Assembly: GCA_921293015.1 (NCBI GenBank)
Contig: OV121094.1
Location: 36,950,054-37,014,053, forward strand
DNA length: 64,000 nucleotides
Direction: 5' to 3'
Origin: Phorcus lineatus
Lineage: Eukaryota > Mollusca > Gastropoda > Trochida > Trochidae
Within the stretch, counting starts at the first letter, position 1. Each line of letters starts with the position of its first letter. Below the pieces are notes generated by a model, which made no database searches, was not told the origin of the DNA, and worked only from the letters and a program-made list of their open reading frames with translations. The translations under genes and the position numbers were made by a program. Below are positions 1 through 13,343 of the stretch, in pieces.

Positions 1-3000
1 CGTTATAAAGGATAGGGCGGATTGAACCTCTCGGCAAACAAGGATCACGTTATGAGGTTTATCAATAAGGTTAACCTCAAGAAACGTGGCCCTGTTTGCT
101 AGATGGTCTCAGATATCCACAAAAGTACAACTAGAAACCAAATGAACGTTGAAGATGACGATGCAAAAAACCCTCCCACCGGCTGCAGTTTACATAACCT
201 TGTTTTGCAAAGAATGCAGTTTGAATAAATACATGTAGTTCTATTTCATTTATTCAGTTGTCGCCTCGTACACATAAGAACCCCGACACCATTTGTCAAC
301 ACTGCGTAGGTCATATCAATATGATTATCAACTTATTTTTTGCTAAATAGAGAGGTTTTGTATATTCTGACCCAAAGTGCTCTTTGTGGCCGTGTCATGG
401 ACTTACCGCTCTATTTGTCCAAGGATAGAGTGACCTGTTTGTTCCATGTACATTTCGAGTCCCGCTACCTTTTTAATACAGTGAGAAAAAAGGGTCAAAT
501 TTACTAGACTTTGCATACGGCCAGCATTTTATTTAAATGAAAATAGGCTTCAAAATGAATGTGTATCATATTATACCCCTTCGGCTCTTGCCGTTTAATA
601 CATGTATACATTTAATCATACTGTTTGTCCTAATAAAGATACCGTAATGAACAATTCTATTATCATCATTACATATGAAAAGTAAACGAATGGGAACAGA
701 TATTTAAAAATGATATTAAGAGAACAAATATTAAATAAATCAAGTTTAATGTACGCTCTTATGCTCTGTGTGCACGGAAAATGCAGCTTTGACGGATATT
801 GACAAATAAGTTGATGTCTGATGAGAGTCTTATCAAATCTAATTCTTATTGTTTATTAAATCTTTTACAAACTCATTTCCAATCACCAATATCATAAATT
901 TCTTTACAGAAGAATCTACAAATAATTTACGTCAGTGAATAAGTGAAATTCATTTCAAAAGGAATGAAATGTTTCATTTCGTTAAGCGCGTACCCGCCTC
1001 TTATCAAAATCAGTTAACATAAGACCCTATAAGAGCTCTGAAACTAACCAACATTCAGCGTGACGAAGTAACGTTAACGTTTTGCTGTAGATCATGTTAC
1101 ATTGATGTTGGCATTGCTTGATAACGGTATCAGGACCCCCGGGGTAACATGAAACAGTTCGTAAATAAGTTCTTATACTAGTCATTAGCAGTTTTTGTTG
1201 CAATTTGACATACTAGCAGATACGTCCTCAAACAAAGAACCACCCAAATTCCTAAACTATTGCGGAAAGATAGTCTGAAAGATATCAATATCTATCACCG
1301 ATTTACGTATCTCAATAGTTAAAATTACTTCCCTAGTTTCTGATAGTAACTATGATATAAGTCTGAAAACAAAGAAGTAAGTTCGCAAACAGAAGCCCGT
1401 TAGTCTGAAAGATATCAATATCCGATATTCAAATATTTTATAATTACTTACTTCTCTAGTTGTGGAAAAGTTAACAAGAAGACCAGATATTATAAGAGAA
1501 ATATGCAGAAACTCGAACTACAATTAACTCGGTTGTCAGGAATCTAATGTCGACACATTTTTATTTCATATTGATTTGTTTGGGTTACTTTTTCATTATC
1601 AAATTCTCTTCCTGTTTCTGAAATTGAAATGTGTTATCATATTCGAGTTCAACCATGCGTTTCAGTTGGTCGGTCGAATGAGATAATTTAGAAAACAGTT
1701 ATTTCTATGATGGAAATAAGGTTAACAAAATGCAAAAAATATAAACTTACAACTTCAATGTAGCGATGCCTAACATTTGCCTAACCTCTTATCAATGGGG
1801 CAAAGTGTTTTATCGTCCGCGATCTGTCTATAGTAGACACTTTGTATGTATATATTTTCTTAACTTTAAAGATAACAGATACTTGTTTTGATTAGTTGTT
1901 AAATCGTTTTCGTTGAAATTTTACCACGTGTCACGTTTATTCAGTAGCCTCTAGTCGAAAAGTAGTATTTCTACGCAAACGTTGATGACGTATTTATTAC
2001 AAGAGTTGAAAGGTTCCTCTTTACATTTGAATGTGACCATTAAGAAATCAGTATCAATACGACCTCTTACATAAAATGTTGATGCCGTTGTGCATTGATA
2101 CGACCTTAATAATCTCTTAAATAGAATGAAATAAAACAAAAATGTAAAATGAATTGGGTTTTTTAAAGTATTTACTGTAAATAAATCAGCGACAACAGTT
2201 GAAAGTGGAGGCGAGATGATTGGGCATTTAATGCTTCCTTTAAGAATAATTCACTATATCTCAAATAGTCAACATCATTGAAGGGAGATATCCTGCAACC
2301 CTCCTGTATGCATTGAGATGAAACCTAGGAGCATGTGATGGAGATAGGGAACCATTGATGGTACTCAACTAAATGTGAATTTAACACAATACCTAACACC
2401 ATTACTCTTCCTTGTGTCGCTTATAACAATCATCTTCGGTAAAACATTTGTATTGCAACTCGTTTCTACTGTTACTGTTTACACATACATACGTCCTTAG
2501 ACACTGGCGAATATTTCAATATGAAAAAGGATTGTTGAACTAAAACTGCGCATGTCCTGTTTCAACCAATGAGCTGACAGTATCCCGTTACCCCTCCCCA
2601 CATCCCTCCCCCACATCCATGTGTGACTTTCCAAAACGCTTGGATAAGTGGAATATTCATTAAACATGTTTGTTTGACATTCCCGGATCTGGTTTCTGAC
2701 AGGGTTATTGAGTGGCGGCTGAGCTGAGACAAGGATATAAGGTAGGACCCTCTCGCTTTTATTAGTTTCATTTTCATTTTGATGCTTCTTGTTTTACATA
2801 ATATGAATATATACGCCATTTACATTTGAAGTGTTGAATAACTATTCTTATGGCGGCCCTTTTCCGCAGTGGCTTTACAAGATTAAAGTGTTACGCACTT
2901 TTTTTTTAATTTGCAAACCACACTTTGCATATAGTCGCAACCACCATGCAAGTTAGCGGTGTGTTAGATTAAGTTAAGTAAACCGAGTGTACATAGACAA

Positions 3001-3128
3001 ATGATGAATTTTATAATATCGCTCTTAGAACTAAGACACATTTTCAAATAAATATATTTCACCATGTGTTCCAAAAGCATTGTCTTAATTATTTGACAGT
3101 AATTGAACTAACGTGAGGAAATTTCCAA
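1..3128. other. Intergenic, no gene recognised
   Basis: AT-rich sequence without a supported exon. One weak direct repeat is visible: AGTCTGAAAGATATCAATAT at about 1271 and 1401, with loosely similar following sequence. Confidence 0.6.
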
Positions 3129-3159
3129 TACATACATACATAGATACATAGATACATAA

Positions 3160-3190
<31 letters not shown>

Positions 3191-3236
3191 CATACATACA
3201 TACATACATACATACATACATACATACATACATACT
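3129..3236. repeat. (CATA)n microsatellite
   Basis: About 26 ATAC/CATA units with a few GATA interruptions at the left end. Confidence 0.95.
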
Positions 3237-3244
3237 ATGATTTC

Positions 3245-3440
3245 TGTCACGGCTTTTAAATGTTGGAGCCACATATGCAAAACTTTATCAATGGTGTCAT
3301 TGCATTGACCGCTATTGAATACTATTCTTCTGATAATGTGTTTTCTTTAGTGACAACGTGAAGGTTTAAAGTCTCGATTTTTATAGAACATCAGACAATA
3401 CCGTGAGCATCGCGCCGCAATCGGTCACATGTTATTTCTT
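3245..3440. mobile_element. Decayed relative of the TTAA MITE
   Basis: Shares the order TTTAAATGTTGGAGCCACAT, GTGTCATT, GTGACAACGTGAAGG and GCATCGCGCCGC with the intact element at 5381-5830. Ends are not recognisable. Confidence 0.55.
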
Positions 3441-5380
3441 AACTCACCAAAAGCAGGCAAACCATTTTTTTAATTAGATATAAAGTTATTCAACTCGAAT
3501 TTGAATTGGACGTGCTATTTCAGCTTTGTATAAAGGTATTTATGTTTCTCGATTCATTTAAAACTATTAAATGTACTAAATCTTTCATTTCGGGAATAAT
3601 CAGTAAGATGTTATGAATTACATATGGGAAACCATCACAGCCAAAAATAGGTGAAGAAAATCGGGAAATGTGTCTTTAACATAATGTCACAAGTACAGTT
3701 TTGAATATACAAAGCATTAAAATCACTGAATATACTTAACATTAAGTATAACTTTGCATTTGAGACACTTAAACCTAAACCCATAAACATATTTTTGATG
3801 GCATTTAATTGCATGTTTAACTGCTGAGGCGACCCAAATTACATGTGGGAAGAATGTGGAACTAATTTCACACACATGTCTCATCATCGCTTAATCGTGT
3901 TTATAATCATATTATACAAGTGGTTCCTTGAAATATCCCTGGGGGATAAAAGTTTAAAGTGTCTGGTTACCTCTAGGTCGTAAATTACATATGTTAGCTA
4001 AGAAGAAAGAGTTATGTAACGTTCTGCAGTTTCAAAAGACTGTCTGAGCAAGCGAGGGTATCGTGGGGTAAGCATATCGAGAGGATAGAGCTTCTTTTTA
4101 ACTCAGATTGTAATCCACGATTAAAACTCAGTCAATCTTAAAGCCTGTTTGAGATAAAGGTATAAGTGAGCATTGAATCGAAATTACACTAAAAAGTATC
4201 TTTGATACAGAAATTACGGGTAAATATTCAAATATAGTATTCAAAGAACTGTTTAGTTCTATTGAACTTACACGAATAGAATAGGCGCATGTGTTTCATG
4301 AGCTTAATGTATAATCATACCTAAACGTATCCTAATATACATGTAATCGAGAGGCTTTCCGACAAAATCGTCATCTCCAGTCAAGCTAACCATGGGCGTG
4401 TACGAGAGGCAAACATACAAGCTAGTGTACTGTATCGCGGGATCATACCCCAATTTATTTTAAGAATCATCAATTTGTGAATGAGTTAACAACTGTTTTC
4501 AGCGACCTTAAGGATCACTAATTACTCTAGGATATGAAACAACTAAAAAAGAACCCACACACAACGTGACCAGGCTCTCTATCTTAAACACGCACTTGCT
4601 CGTCACAAAGAGCATCTATTGCTCATTTTGTAATGCGTATTCTTGTAACATAAACTCTATCTTTAAGAGAATATTCTCTTGTATATAAGCATGTGGCTTA
4701 GAATACAAAACAAATACAATTGCCTTGTCGTGAAACATATAAGCAACTTTTTCTACACGTTGGAAATCACAAGTGAATGCGTCGAACATGAGTGATTATG
4801 TGAGAGCACGTAACGGAGATATCGCCAAGGGTATGAATAAAAATATTCGCAGTCACACTGTGTTACAATATACAATACGATAATCATTTTAGAACCATAT
4901 CCTCCTCTTAACAAAGACACGAGTCAAAACCACCCTTGTCGAAGACAGGCGGGGGGTTGGTGAGAAGGCAGATCAACTTTAACAACCATCATATGGTTAT
5001 CACGTGCACAGATTGATGTAACTCTCACTGCTTGATGACACTGATACACAGGAAAGTAACAAATGCCGTTGTTTTGTTTTATGTTTTTCCTAAAGAAATA
5101 TCTAATTCTAAATGCGCAGTTGTTTACAGCTGTATACATACTCAATTGAACCTCATAATTTCAATAAATTATGTAAGTTTGGGACATTTAGATTCTCATT
5201 TCTTCCACTGAGAAATGATTCACCCATCCGGGTATGAACGAGCCAAGTGTTGCTGAACCTCACTGATAGCATTCAACAAAACTATGCACAGCCAGCCCCG
5301 ACAATGCCATGCAGATCATTTATACGTATAGTAGTTCAACTCTTGCATTATTCATATGAACATAAACAACACATGATGGT

Positions 5381-5830
5381 TTAAAGAGCCACTCCGTGAG
5401 TTGTTGGAGTCATATATGCCTATCATCGTGTCATTAGATCGCGAATTATACACCAAAAATACACATTTTTGAGCTTATTGGTTTTTTACAGTGACAATAT
5501 GAAGGTAGAACGTCGCAATTATGATCGAAAACCGGACAGTGGCGCGCGTCAAATAGTCAAAAGTAATTTTGGAGACTTTTCTAAAACAGCCAGGAGGGCA
5601 GTAAGGAGTTGATAGTATTTGTTAGGTTATATAACTAGTATCTATGTATATTGGACGTGATATCTACGCCTTTGTGCATTTAGATTTTCATGGAAAACCA
5701 TTATTTGTCATATATATGTCTGTTGGACATGAAAAGTTTAGATGTTTTGATTTTATATCACCACATATGACATTTAGGTTCGTATCAAAGGTAAATAATA
5801 TGTTATGAAAATCACGGAGTGGCTCTTTAA
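5381..5830. mobile_element. 450-bp MITE with TTAA target sites and 15-bp perfect inverted repeats
   Basis: TTAA then AGAGCCACTCCGTGA at the left, and TCACGGAGTGGCTCT then TTAA at the right. TTAA duplication is typical of piggyBac- and Kolobok-type transposons; the AG terminus favours Kolobok (inference). The interior has TGATCGAAAACCGGACA and GTGGCGCGCGTCAA, which recur in decayed copies elsewhere in the window. Confidence 0.85.
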
Positions 5831-6195
5831 GTGTGTATTATCCATCTAAGAAGAATGTGGTTTCAATTCACATCAATGCCAAGGGTCTTATTTGACATAA
5901 TTTCACGAGACTGATTAGAATAGATATTTGTATAAACGTCGAGTCTTGTATGTTTATAGATAGATTTCTGTTTATGATATACAGCTTCACATGAATGGAT
6001 AAAGGATGTAGGACGTTTATGCGAACACTAAGTATGATATAATTGTTCCCTTCCCAAATGAACCCAAACCCATCCCACACTCCGCAGCCTAGGACCTGTT
6101 TTCGATTTTCTTGGAATTATGATATAAATTGTTGTTTCTAGGAAAACACAGTGAGTAGCTTTTAGTTCTGAACAAAGCTCTCTCACATAAACACT

Positions 6196-6805
6196 ACAGC
6201 TGCATACCGAAAGTTTTTTCACTTACCACAGAATCGGAGTGCAAATATCATGTAATTTGGGTTTCGTTTCAACGTCAGTAGAATAACTTCAGCAACACTG
6301 AAAATGGATCATCCAATGCTATGTGTGAAATAGCCCTTCTTGAACTCATTTTGGCATTGTCTGGTCACTCGTGCAAAAATTCGAATTTTGGCATATTGAT
6401 GTAGACAGAAGGGGTCACATTTTCGTAATTTCAATTTCGTTAAATGTCGAATAAAATGTTCCATATCGACTCTCTGAGATTAAAACCAACATAATCACAA
6501 TGACATTGTGCTAAGAAACAAACTTGACTAATTTTCAAAGAAGTTGATAAATTATAAAGGATTTTATGGAGAAAAATAAAATAAAAATGAGTGTTTTCGG
6601 AATTTTGACCCCTGGTCACTTCCATGATCTGCCAAAACAAAAAAATTGTGGGGTACGATAAACCTTTGCCTTAATGAAGAATGGATCTGCATATGTGTAT
6701 AGAAAATTCAATATTATACGTTTCTTTTTCGCAACGCTACGATACCTCAAAGGCATGATATTTGCACTAGTATATTCAGGTATGTGAACAAACTTACAGC
6801 TGTTT
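6196..6805. mobile_element. ~610-bp MITE with long inverted repeats (ACAGCTG family), copy 1
   Basis: The left arm ACAGCTGCATACC...GTGCAAATATCATG reappears reverse-complemented at 6750-6803. The interior 6540-6630 is the reverse complement of 20275-20345. A TA flank at the left fits a TA-targeting (Tc1/mariner-type) superfamily, by inference. Confidence 0.7.
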
Positions 6806-7019
6806 GCTGTCCAATTTAATATTTGTATCCAAAAACCTTATACAAGACCCCGATTTCTGTTATAACACACGCCCTGTGTCGCTGACAACGTGGATATACA
6901 AATATATATTTGAATTTAGAAAAGGTCATTACACAAAGCCTATATCAAGTTAATAGTAAATTTGTTGCGGGCTTTCTCACTGCAACAATACTAGCATACA
7001 TATAAAAGTGTGATACTCA

Positions 7020-7450
<431 letters not shown>

Positions 7451-10002
7451 TCCTGGTTTCAAACAGGTTTAGTAAAATTAATTAAAGCCTTCAAGGTCGA
7501 TTTCAACATTTCGTAAAACCTATAAAGTTGTAATCAGTTTCATAGGTTCATCTAAGTTTTAATACTTAAATAACAACTTTACTGCAAAAACAAGGTTTCC
7601 TATTGTTCTAACAGGAAAAGGTCGTTTTTCGTTTTTTAATCGTTTAAAACAGGTTTAGCACAAATTAAGACGAACTCCAAGGGTCTTTCAATATTTTCTA
7701 GTCTTGAATTAGAATATTAGAGCGTCAAAAAACTTCTAAAACGTGTTATTGCATTTCTTAAGTTGAAAGGTATTGCCGCATACCAATATCAGGTAAATAC
7801 AACTAACGAACGGCTAATGTACATCTTATTTTGAAAATATCATTCAGTAAGCTAATCTTAAATGATATGAAGGAGGCACATACAGAGGTAAATATAAATG
7901 AATGCGTAAGTATATTTCATGCTACAATATTTCTTTAAGAGAGACTGAATATGCCAATCGTGTAATGATTTCATTTTGTTTGCAATTTCTTTCAATCTGT
8001 TCCCGTCGCATTTATGTATTACGTGTCTATGTACACGAGTCCTGTTTAACCCAACTTGACCACGATAAAAGGGTGGTTTAACAATACTCTGGTTATAATA
8101 ACAACGGTGTAAGCAAAGAACGTTCAAATTTTACTCCTTCGTTTCTGTGTTTAACAGGCATGTTTGATGCAAAAATAGAAAGTATTAAAAATATAAAAAG
8201 TGATAATTGTTTTTATATTTTTTTAATTATTTATTGATAGTGCTTTGACTTTCAGCATGCCTTGTTTATTATTTCGGTGTTCCCGAAACGATATTACCAT
8301 AAGCTCATGCATGTTAACCTACTTGGTGTCATCTGTTAGAAATATATATGTTTAAGTCAGATAGATTAGGTCCTTGATGGCTAGAGATAATCAGAGTCCT
8401 TGAAAGCTTATTTCTATCCCCCAGACAAAGCCATGAGTGGAGTGGTTTGACGTGTCCCATTACACTATAATATTTGTTTTAAGTTGACCTCTGATCATCA
8501 ACAAAGCGGTGCAAGCGGGTGCCAGATAACCGGATGTTCAGATGTCTTCAACGCGCTATATTCGTGACAGATGGGTAACACTCCTTGAACAATTTATGTT
8601 GACATAATATAAGAATGACAAAAAGTATAACTATACTTCTGTTGTTGACCTTTGCCTCTGTAGCTCATCTGTCTAAGTCACCAGTCATGCAATGACTTAC
8701 ATGGCTTGAAATGAGCGAAGCACAATTATATTCTGCTCGTCAAGGAATGTCTAAATAATGTATACTTGCTCCCTATTATTGTTAACGAGACACTTTGCGA
8801 TACATGACGGATCAAAGCTGGATACAATGCCACGACCAAACGTAAGAACCGTGATACCCACGATGCAAGCATCTTCAGTAAATCGTGGTATACGTTCCAA
8901 CACATTTCCACTTGAACCATGGTTTTCAACCCAGGCTTTGCTGCTTATTTTCTAAACTACTTCGAATGGTGTTCAAAAAAACAATGCAGCAGCTCACATC
9001 CCATATGAATTCAATTTTTAAACTTGATGAAACCAGCTTTGTTGTGAAGATTCATCTGAAAGGTTTCTGTCAAGAAACGTAGTCAGACTTGATAACATTT
9101 CTCTGAACCCCCGATTTTAAGAGAGAGCGAGGACGAGAGATATATATTATTTATTATTGTCACATGCAATACAATATATAATCATAATGCATAAAACATA
9201 TTACCTTTTTATATCGGCCATCTCAAAGGTTATGAGAGACATTTACTCTTATGTATATATCTTACATATAGAAATATAATTGTAACATACAAAAAAGCTA
9301 CATCCCCACCCCTTCCTAAAACTCACTAACCACCAGCATAATGTACTTGTATTCACCAATACATTGCTGTAACCATTCAATCTCAACACATTTTATTGCC
9401 ACCCTTTTTACACTAATTAGCACACACCGCATGAATATCACTCACAATAACTAATTATACCGAGGATATAAGTTGAGATATACAGGAACTTTCATCATTG
9501 ATAGTCTGTGATGTAATGCAATGTACCTCGCCACAAAATTTCAGCTGTAGAAGTAAAGCAATTCTGAAAATGTGAAAATTTTAAGATCGACTCACTTCTG
9601 TCCATCTGGCTTTGTCTTGAACACTTAACACATGTTTATATATGCCATGCTCATTTTCCTTCTGGACACCAGAACTATCAACCGTAGGTGAACACTAGAG
9701 AAGAGCCCCAGTGGCCTGTTTATATAGAGTCGGACCAGAGCTACTTACTCGTAAGGTCATCAAGATGAAGCCTGCAGCATTCTTCAATCAAGCACTCATT
9801 CACCACATCAGGCACCTTGTAAAGATTTACATGTGCTACAGATATGACGCTCTTTCCAAGACTTGACACTTTAAACAATAAGAAGAGAGCACTTTTGATA
9901 TTTGTTAGGTTGTTCTGTTCATTTTGATGGTTACTCGACAAATACTAATGATACAATGCAAGAATTGTCTGTGCAACTAGAGGATTTTTATCTTTAAAAA
10001 GA
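7451..10002. other. Intergenic, no gene recognised
   Basis: Short frames at 8726-9082 overlap on both strands and have no family signal. Nothing else is supportable. Confidence 0.6.
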
Positions 10003-10212
10003 CATTGAATGAGTTGTTAGAGTCACATGTGTCCAACTTTATAAATAGTGTTATATGATCGATAATTGTCGATGTCTGTTGGTAAGCATCGTTGATTGGT
10101 TTTGTATATTGACAATATGTTTGTATAGAGTCGTGATTATGATTGGAAACCGGACATTGGCGCGCATCAATAAGTTAAACGTAATTTAGCAGACATAGGG
10201 TCAGGTAAGAGT
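10003..10212. mobile_element. Decayed relative of the TTAA MITE
   Basis: GAGTTGTTAGAGTCACATG, a TGACAATATG segment, GTCGTGATTATGATTGG, AAACCGGACATTGGCGCGCA and AAACGTAATTT match the left half of the element at 5381-5830. Confidence 0.65.
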
Positions 10213-10784
10213 TAACAGTGTCCCTAAGTAAACTTAAACTTACAAAATCCTGAGGTGAAAATGATTTCAACGAAGAAAATAACCCACTTTTATTTCATAA
10301 TTAAACAACACAAACGTACCGTTCGAGAAAATCGTTCAGGGAAAAACGGAAATTATGTAACACATTTAGTATTTAACATTTAAGATAATGGCCATCAAAG
10401 TATTCCAAGGTAATGGTCGCTTTTTCATTTGACCATATTTAATATCTGCTGATGTGGAAATATTTGTTTACAGTATTTGCAGGTTCTGTGTTTCCAATCA
10501 AACTATAAAAACGTCTCATTAAGATGTACTGCTTAGGTCTAAAACACTTGTGTCTAAAGTAACCATTGGCCGATTTTTTACAAAATGTGAAGTACAATAT
10601 TATTTAGTCTGGCATCATGTACAAATATTCTGCTCATATATGTTCCTTGTTATGCTCGAACTTTAAGACTCTCATCGTGGTTTGTGTCTGTTCAGACATC
10701 TTTTTCCCACGTTTTCCCTTCCATATAATTATTTCCTATGCAGATGATCTCATCAACAACAAATAATAATGTAGATAATTTTAT

Positions 10785-11570
10785 TACTTTTTGGATATAC
10801 TCCTATGTAGATTATGTTATACTCTGGATATACTCCTATATAGATGATGTTATACTCTGGATACACTCCAATGTAGATGATGTTATACTCTGAATATACT
10901 CCTATGCAGAGGATGTTATACTCTAGATATACTCCTATGTAGATAATTTTATTACTTTTTGGATATACTCCTATGTAGATGATGTTATACTCTGGATATA
11001 CTCCTATATAGATGATGTCATACTCTGGATACACTTCAATGTAGTTGATGTTATACTCTGGATATATTCCTATGTAGATGATGTTAAACTCTGGATATAC
11101 TCCTATGTAGATGATGTTATACTCTGGATATACTCCCATGTAAATGATGTTATACTCTGGATATATTCCTATGTAGATGATGTTATACTCTGGATATATT
11201 CCTATGTGGATGATGTTATACCCTTGATATACTCCTATATAGATTAAGTTTTTATACTCTGGATATACTCCTATGTAGATGATGTTATACCCTTGATATA
11301 CTCCTGTGTTGTTGATGTTATACTCTGGATATACTCCTATGTAGATGATGTTATACTCTGGATATACTCCTATGTAGATCATGTTATACTCTGGATATAC
11401 TCCTATGTTGTTGATGTTATACTCTGGATATACTCCTATGTTGTTGATGTTATACTCTGGATATACTCCTATGTAGATGATATTATACTCTTGATATACT
11501 CCTACGTAGATGATGTTATACTCTGGATATACTCCTTTATAGATGTATTATACTATTATATATGATGTTA
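10785..11570. repeat. 33-bp minisatellite upstream of ALP1, about 24 units
   Basis: The unit contains GATGATGTTATACTCTGGAT and ATACTCCTATGTA. The 11-codon period leaves long frames open on both strands (IYIGVYPEYNI-like repeats on the minus strand). No start context, neighbours or family support a protein. Confidence 0.9.
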
Positions 11571-12759
11571 TACTGAGTGTACTTTGTTTTGCGTGTTTGT
11601 GTTAATCACGACAATTATGTGAATGAAATATGAGATTAAAATTGTGCAATGAAATACAACGTGAAAACGAGTGAATGGTTTTAAATCAGTGACGTTCTCA
11701 CCGGCACGTTTTTCACACTTCATTCATGTACAAAACACACACTTGCGCTCTCTGACCATGCTAAATTAGAGCATCGCAATATTATCTTTTTAAGGTTTAT
11801 AATTTGTGTCTTAGTCTTTCGCTTAAAATGAGCCCGGTCGTCACGCACCGCTTAAGTCTGTCACAGAGGGTTAATGCGAATATTGGTGAACTCTCTACCA
11901 ACCTATGCACTGCACACAGTTGCTATGTAAAGGCCCTGAAGCATGTTATCCTATAAATTTATATTACGAAAAGGAAAACAAAATTTAACAAGTGCAAACC
12001 AATGTTTGTAATCAAGAAAAGGAGTTCCGAATCTAACGTACAAACTTCGCTTAAACTGAGAGAATGAATTTTCCTAACGTGAATTATTCAAAACTGTGCA
12101 CACTTAAATGTCTAAGATTTCGCTTTATGCGTGACATATGTTCCCATGACTACGAATAATCGGTTTAAGTAAATTATATTTCACCCTCCAAAGAAAATAT
12201 TTGTACATACTATTTTGCGAGAGGCAATCAAAGCCAATTAAAAGCTTGTAAAAATGTTTGGTGTCACTTTAACACTTCGCTGTTTATTTAGGTTGCTATC
12301 GACGGGATTTCAGAGTCCATTAAACTTTTATCCAACACAACGGCATGGTGTGTAGCATTTTTGTGAGCCTGAAAGACTCTTGTTTCTAAATAGCATAAAC
12401 GTGAATTTATATCAATGTTTATTGGTATTTTTATGCATCATTTATTGTATGAAACATACTTAAAAGTATTTGTTATGACATCTCATCAATCAGTTTACCT
12501 TTTTATACACAAGTAAACCATCACTGGCAAATGGTTGTGATAAATTAAACTAACGAACTAGCTATATAGAAGACAATTAACATTTCAATGCGTTTTATTG
12601 AAATATTTCTTCACTTGTTGTGTCAAATATTTATAAAAATTTTAATACATATTATTAATTGCGTATCTATATGTAGGTGTCATTTGTTATGACATGTTCA
12701 TTTGTATAATGATCATATCTTTTTTTTAATAATCACCTCTTGGAGAAAAGCTTGCACTA

Positions 12760-12980
12760 TAAAGGGGCACAGAGGGGTTTTTTTGGAGTCAAGTATGTCG
12801 TACTTCACAAATGGTTTTATTTGATCGAGAAATAGTGGTTCTTTCTGACAATCAGCATCTTAAGACTCATCAGTTCAACACAATGAATATAAACAAGTCA
12901 AAGTCATGATTTATGATCGAAAACCGGACACTGGCGTGCGCAAATGGCTCAAACGTAATTTTTGAAAATTATTTACTCCT
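12760..12980. mobile_element. Decayed relative of the TTAA MITE
   Basis: TTGGAGTCAAGTATG, GTTTTATTTGATCGAG, TTATGATCGAAAACCGGACA and CTGGCGTGCG match the family interior. Located about 360 bp before the ALP1 start codon. Confidence 0.65.
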
Positions 12981-13343
12981 GACTAAAAGACACAGATAGA
13001 TTGGTAGTGTAAGGTAGGTTATTTGAATGATATCCTTTTCAACTGCTCACAGGATATCGACTTCTGAAAATTGATGCTACCGTTTTTCGATTATTATTGA
13101 TAATAAGATACGTTATAATTTTGGCAATTACCCTGAAAGATGCACGTTTAGGGAGACCATTTGAACTTTACTCGGGACATTTGGTAGTTTGGCTCTATTA
13201 AGGCGACTGAAAGTCTTGAAACAAACTCTGTGTAAGCTTAAGATGTAATGAAACTAATCTAAGATATCAATTTGAATTCATGATTTACATAACAACATTA
13301 TATACATAAATAAATAATTATATATCTGTGTTGCAGGTTGACA

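Noticed and set aside
8726..9082. Overlapping short frames on both strands as a small gene
   Set aside because: No recognisable domain, no splice structure, and the frames overlap antisense to each other.
10753..11565. 209-aa frame of IYIGVYPEYNI repeats as a repeat protein
   Set aside because: The 33-bp minisatellite leaves frames open on both strands; no signal peptide, splice context or family match.
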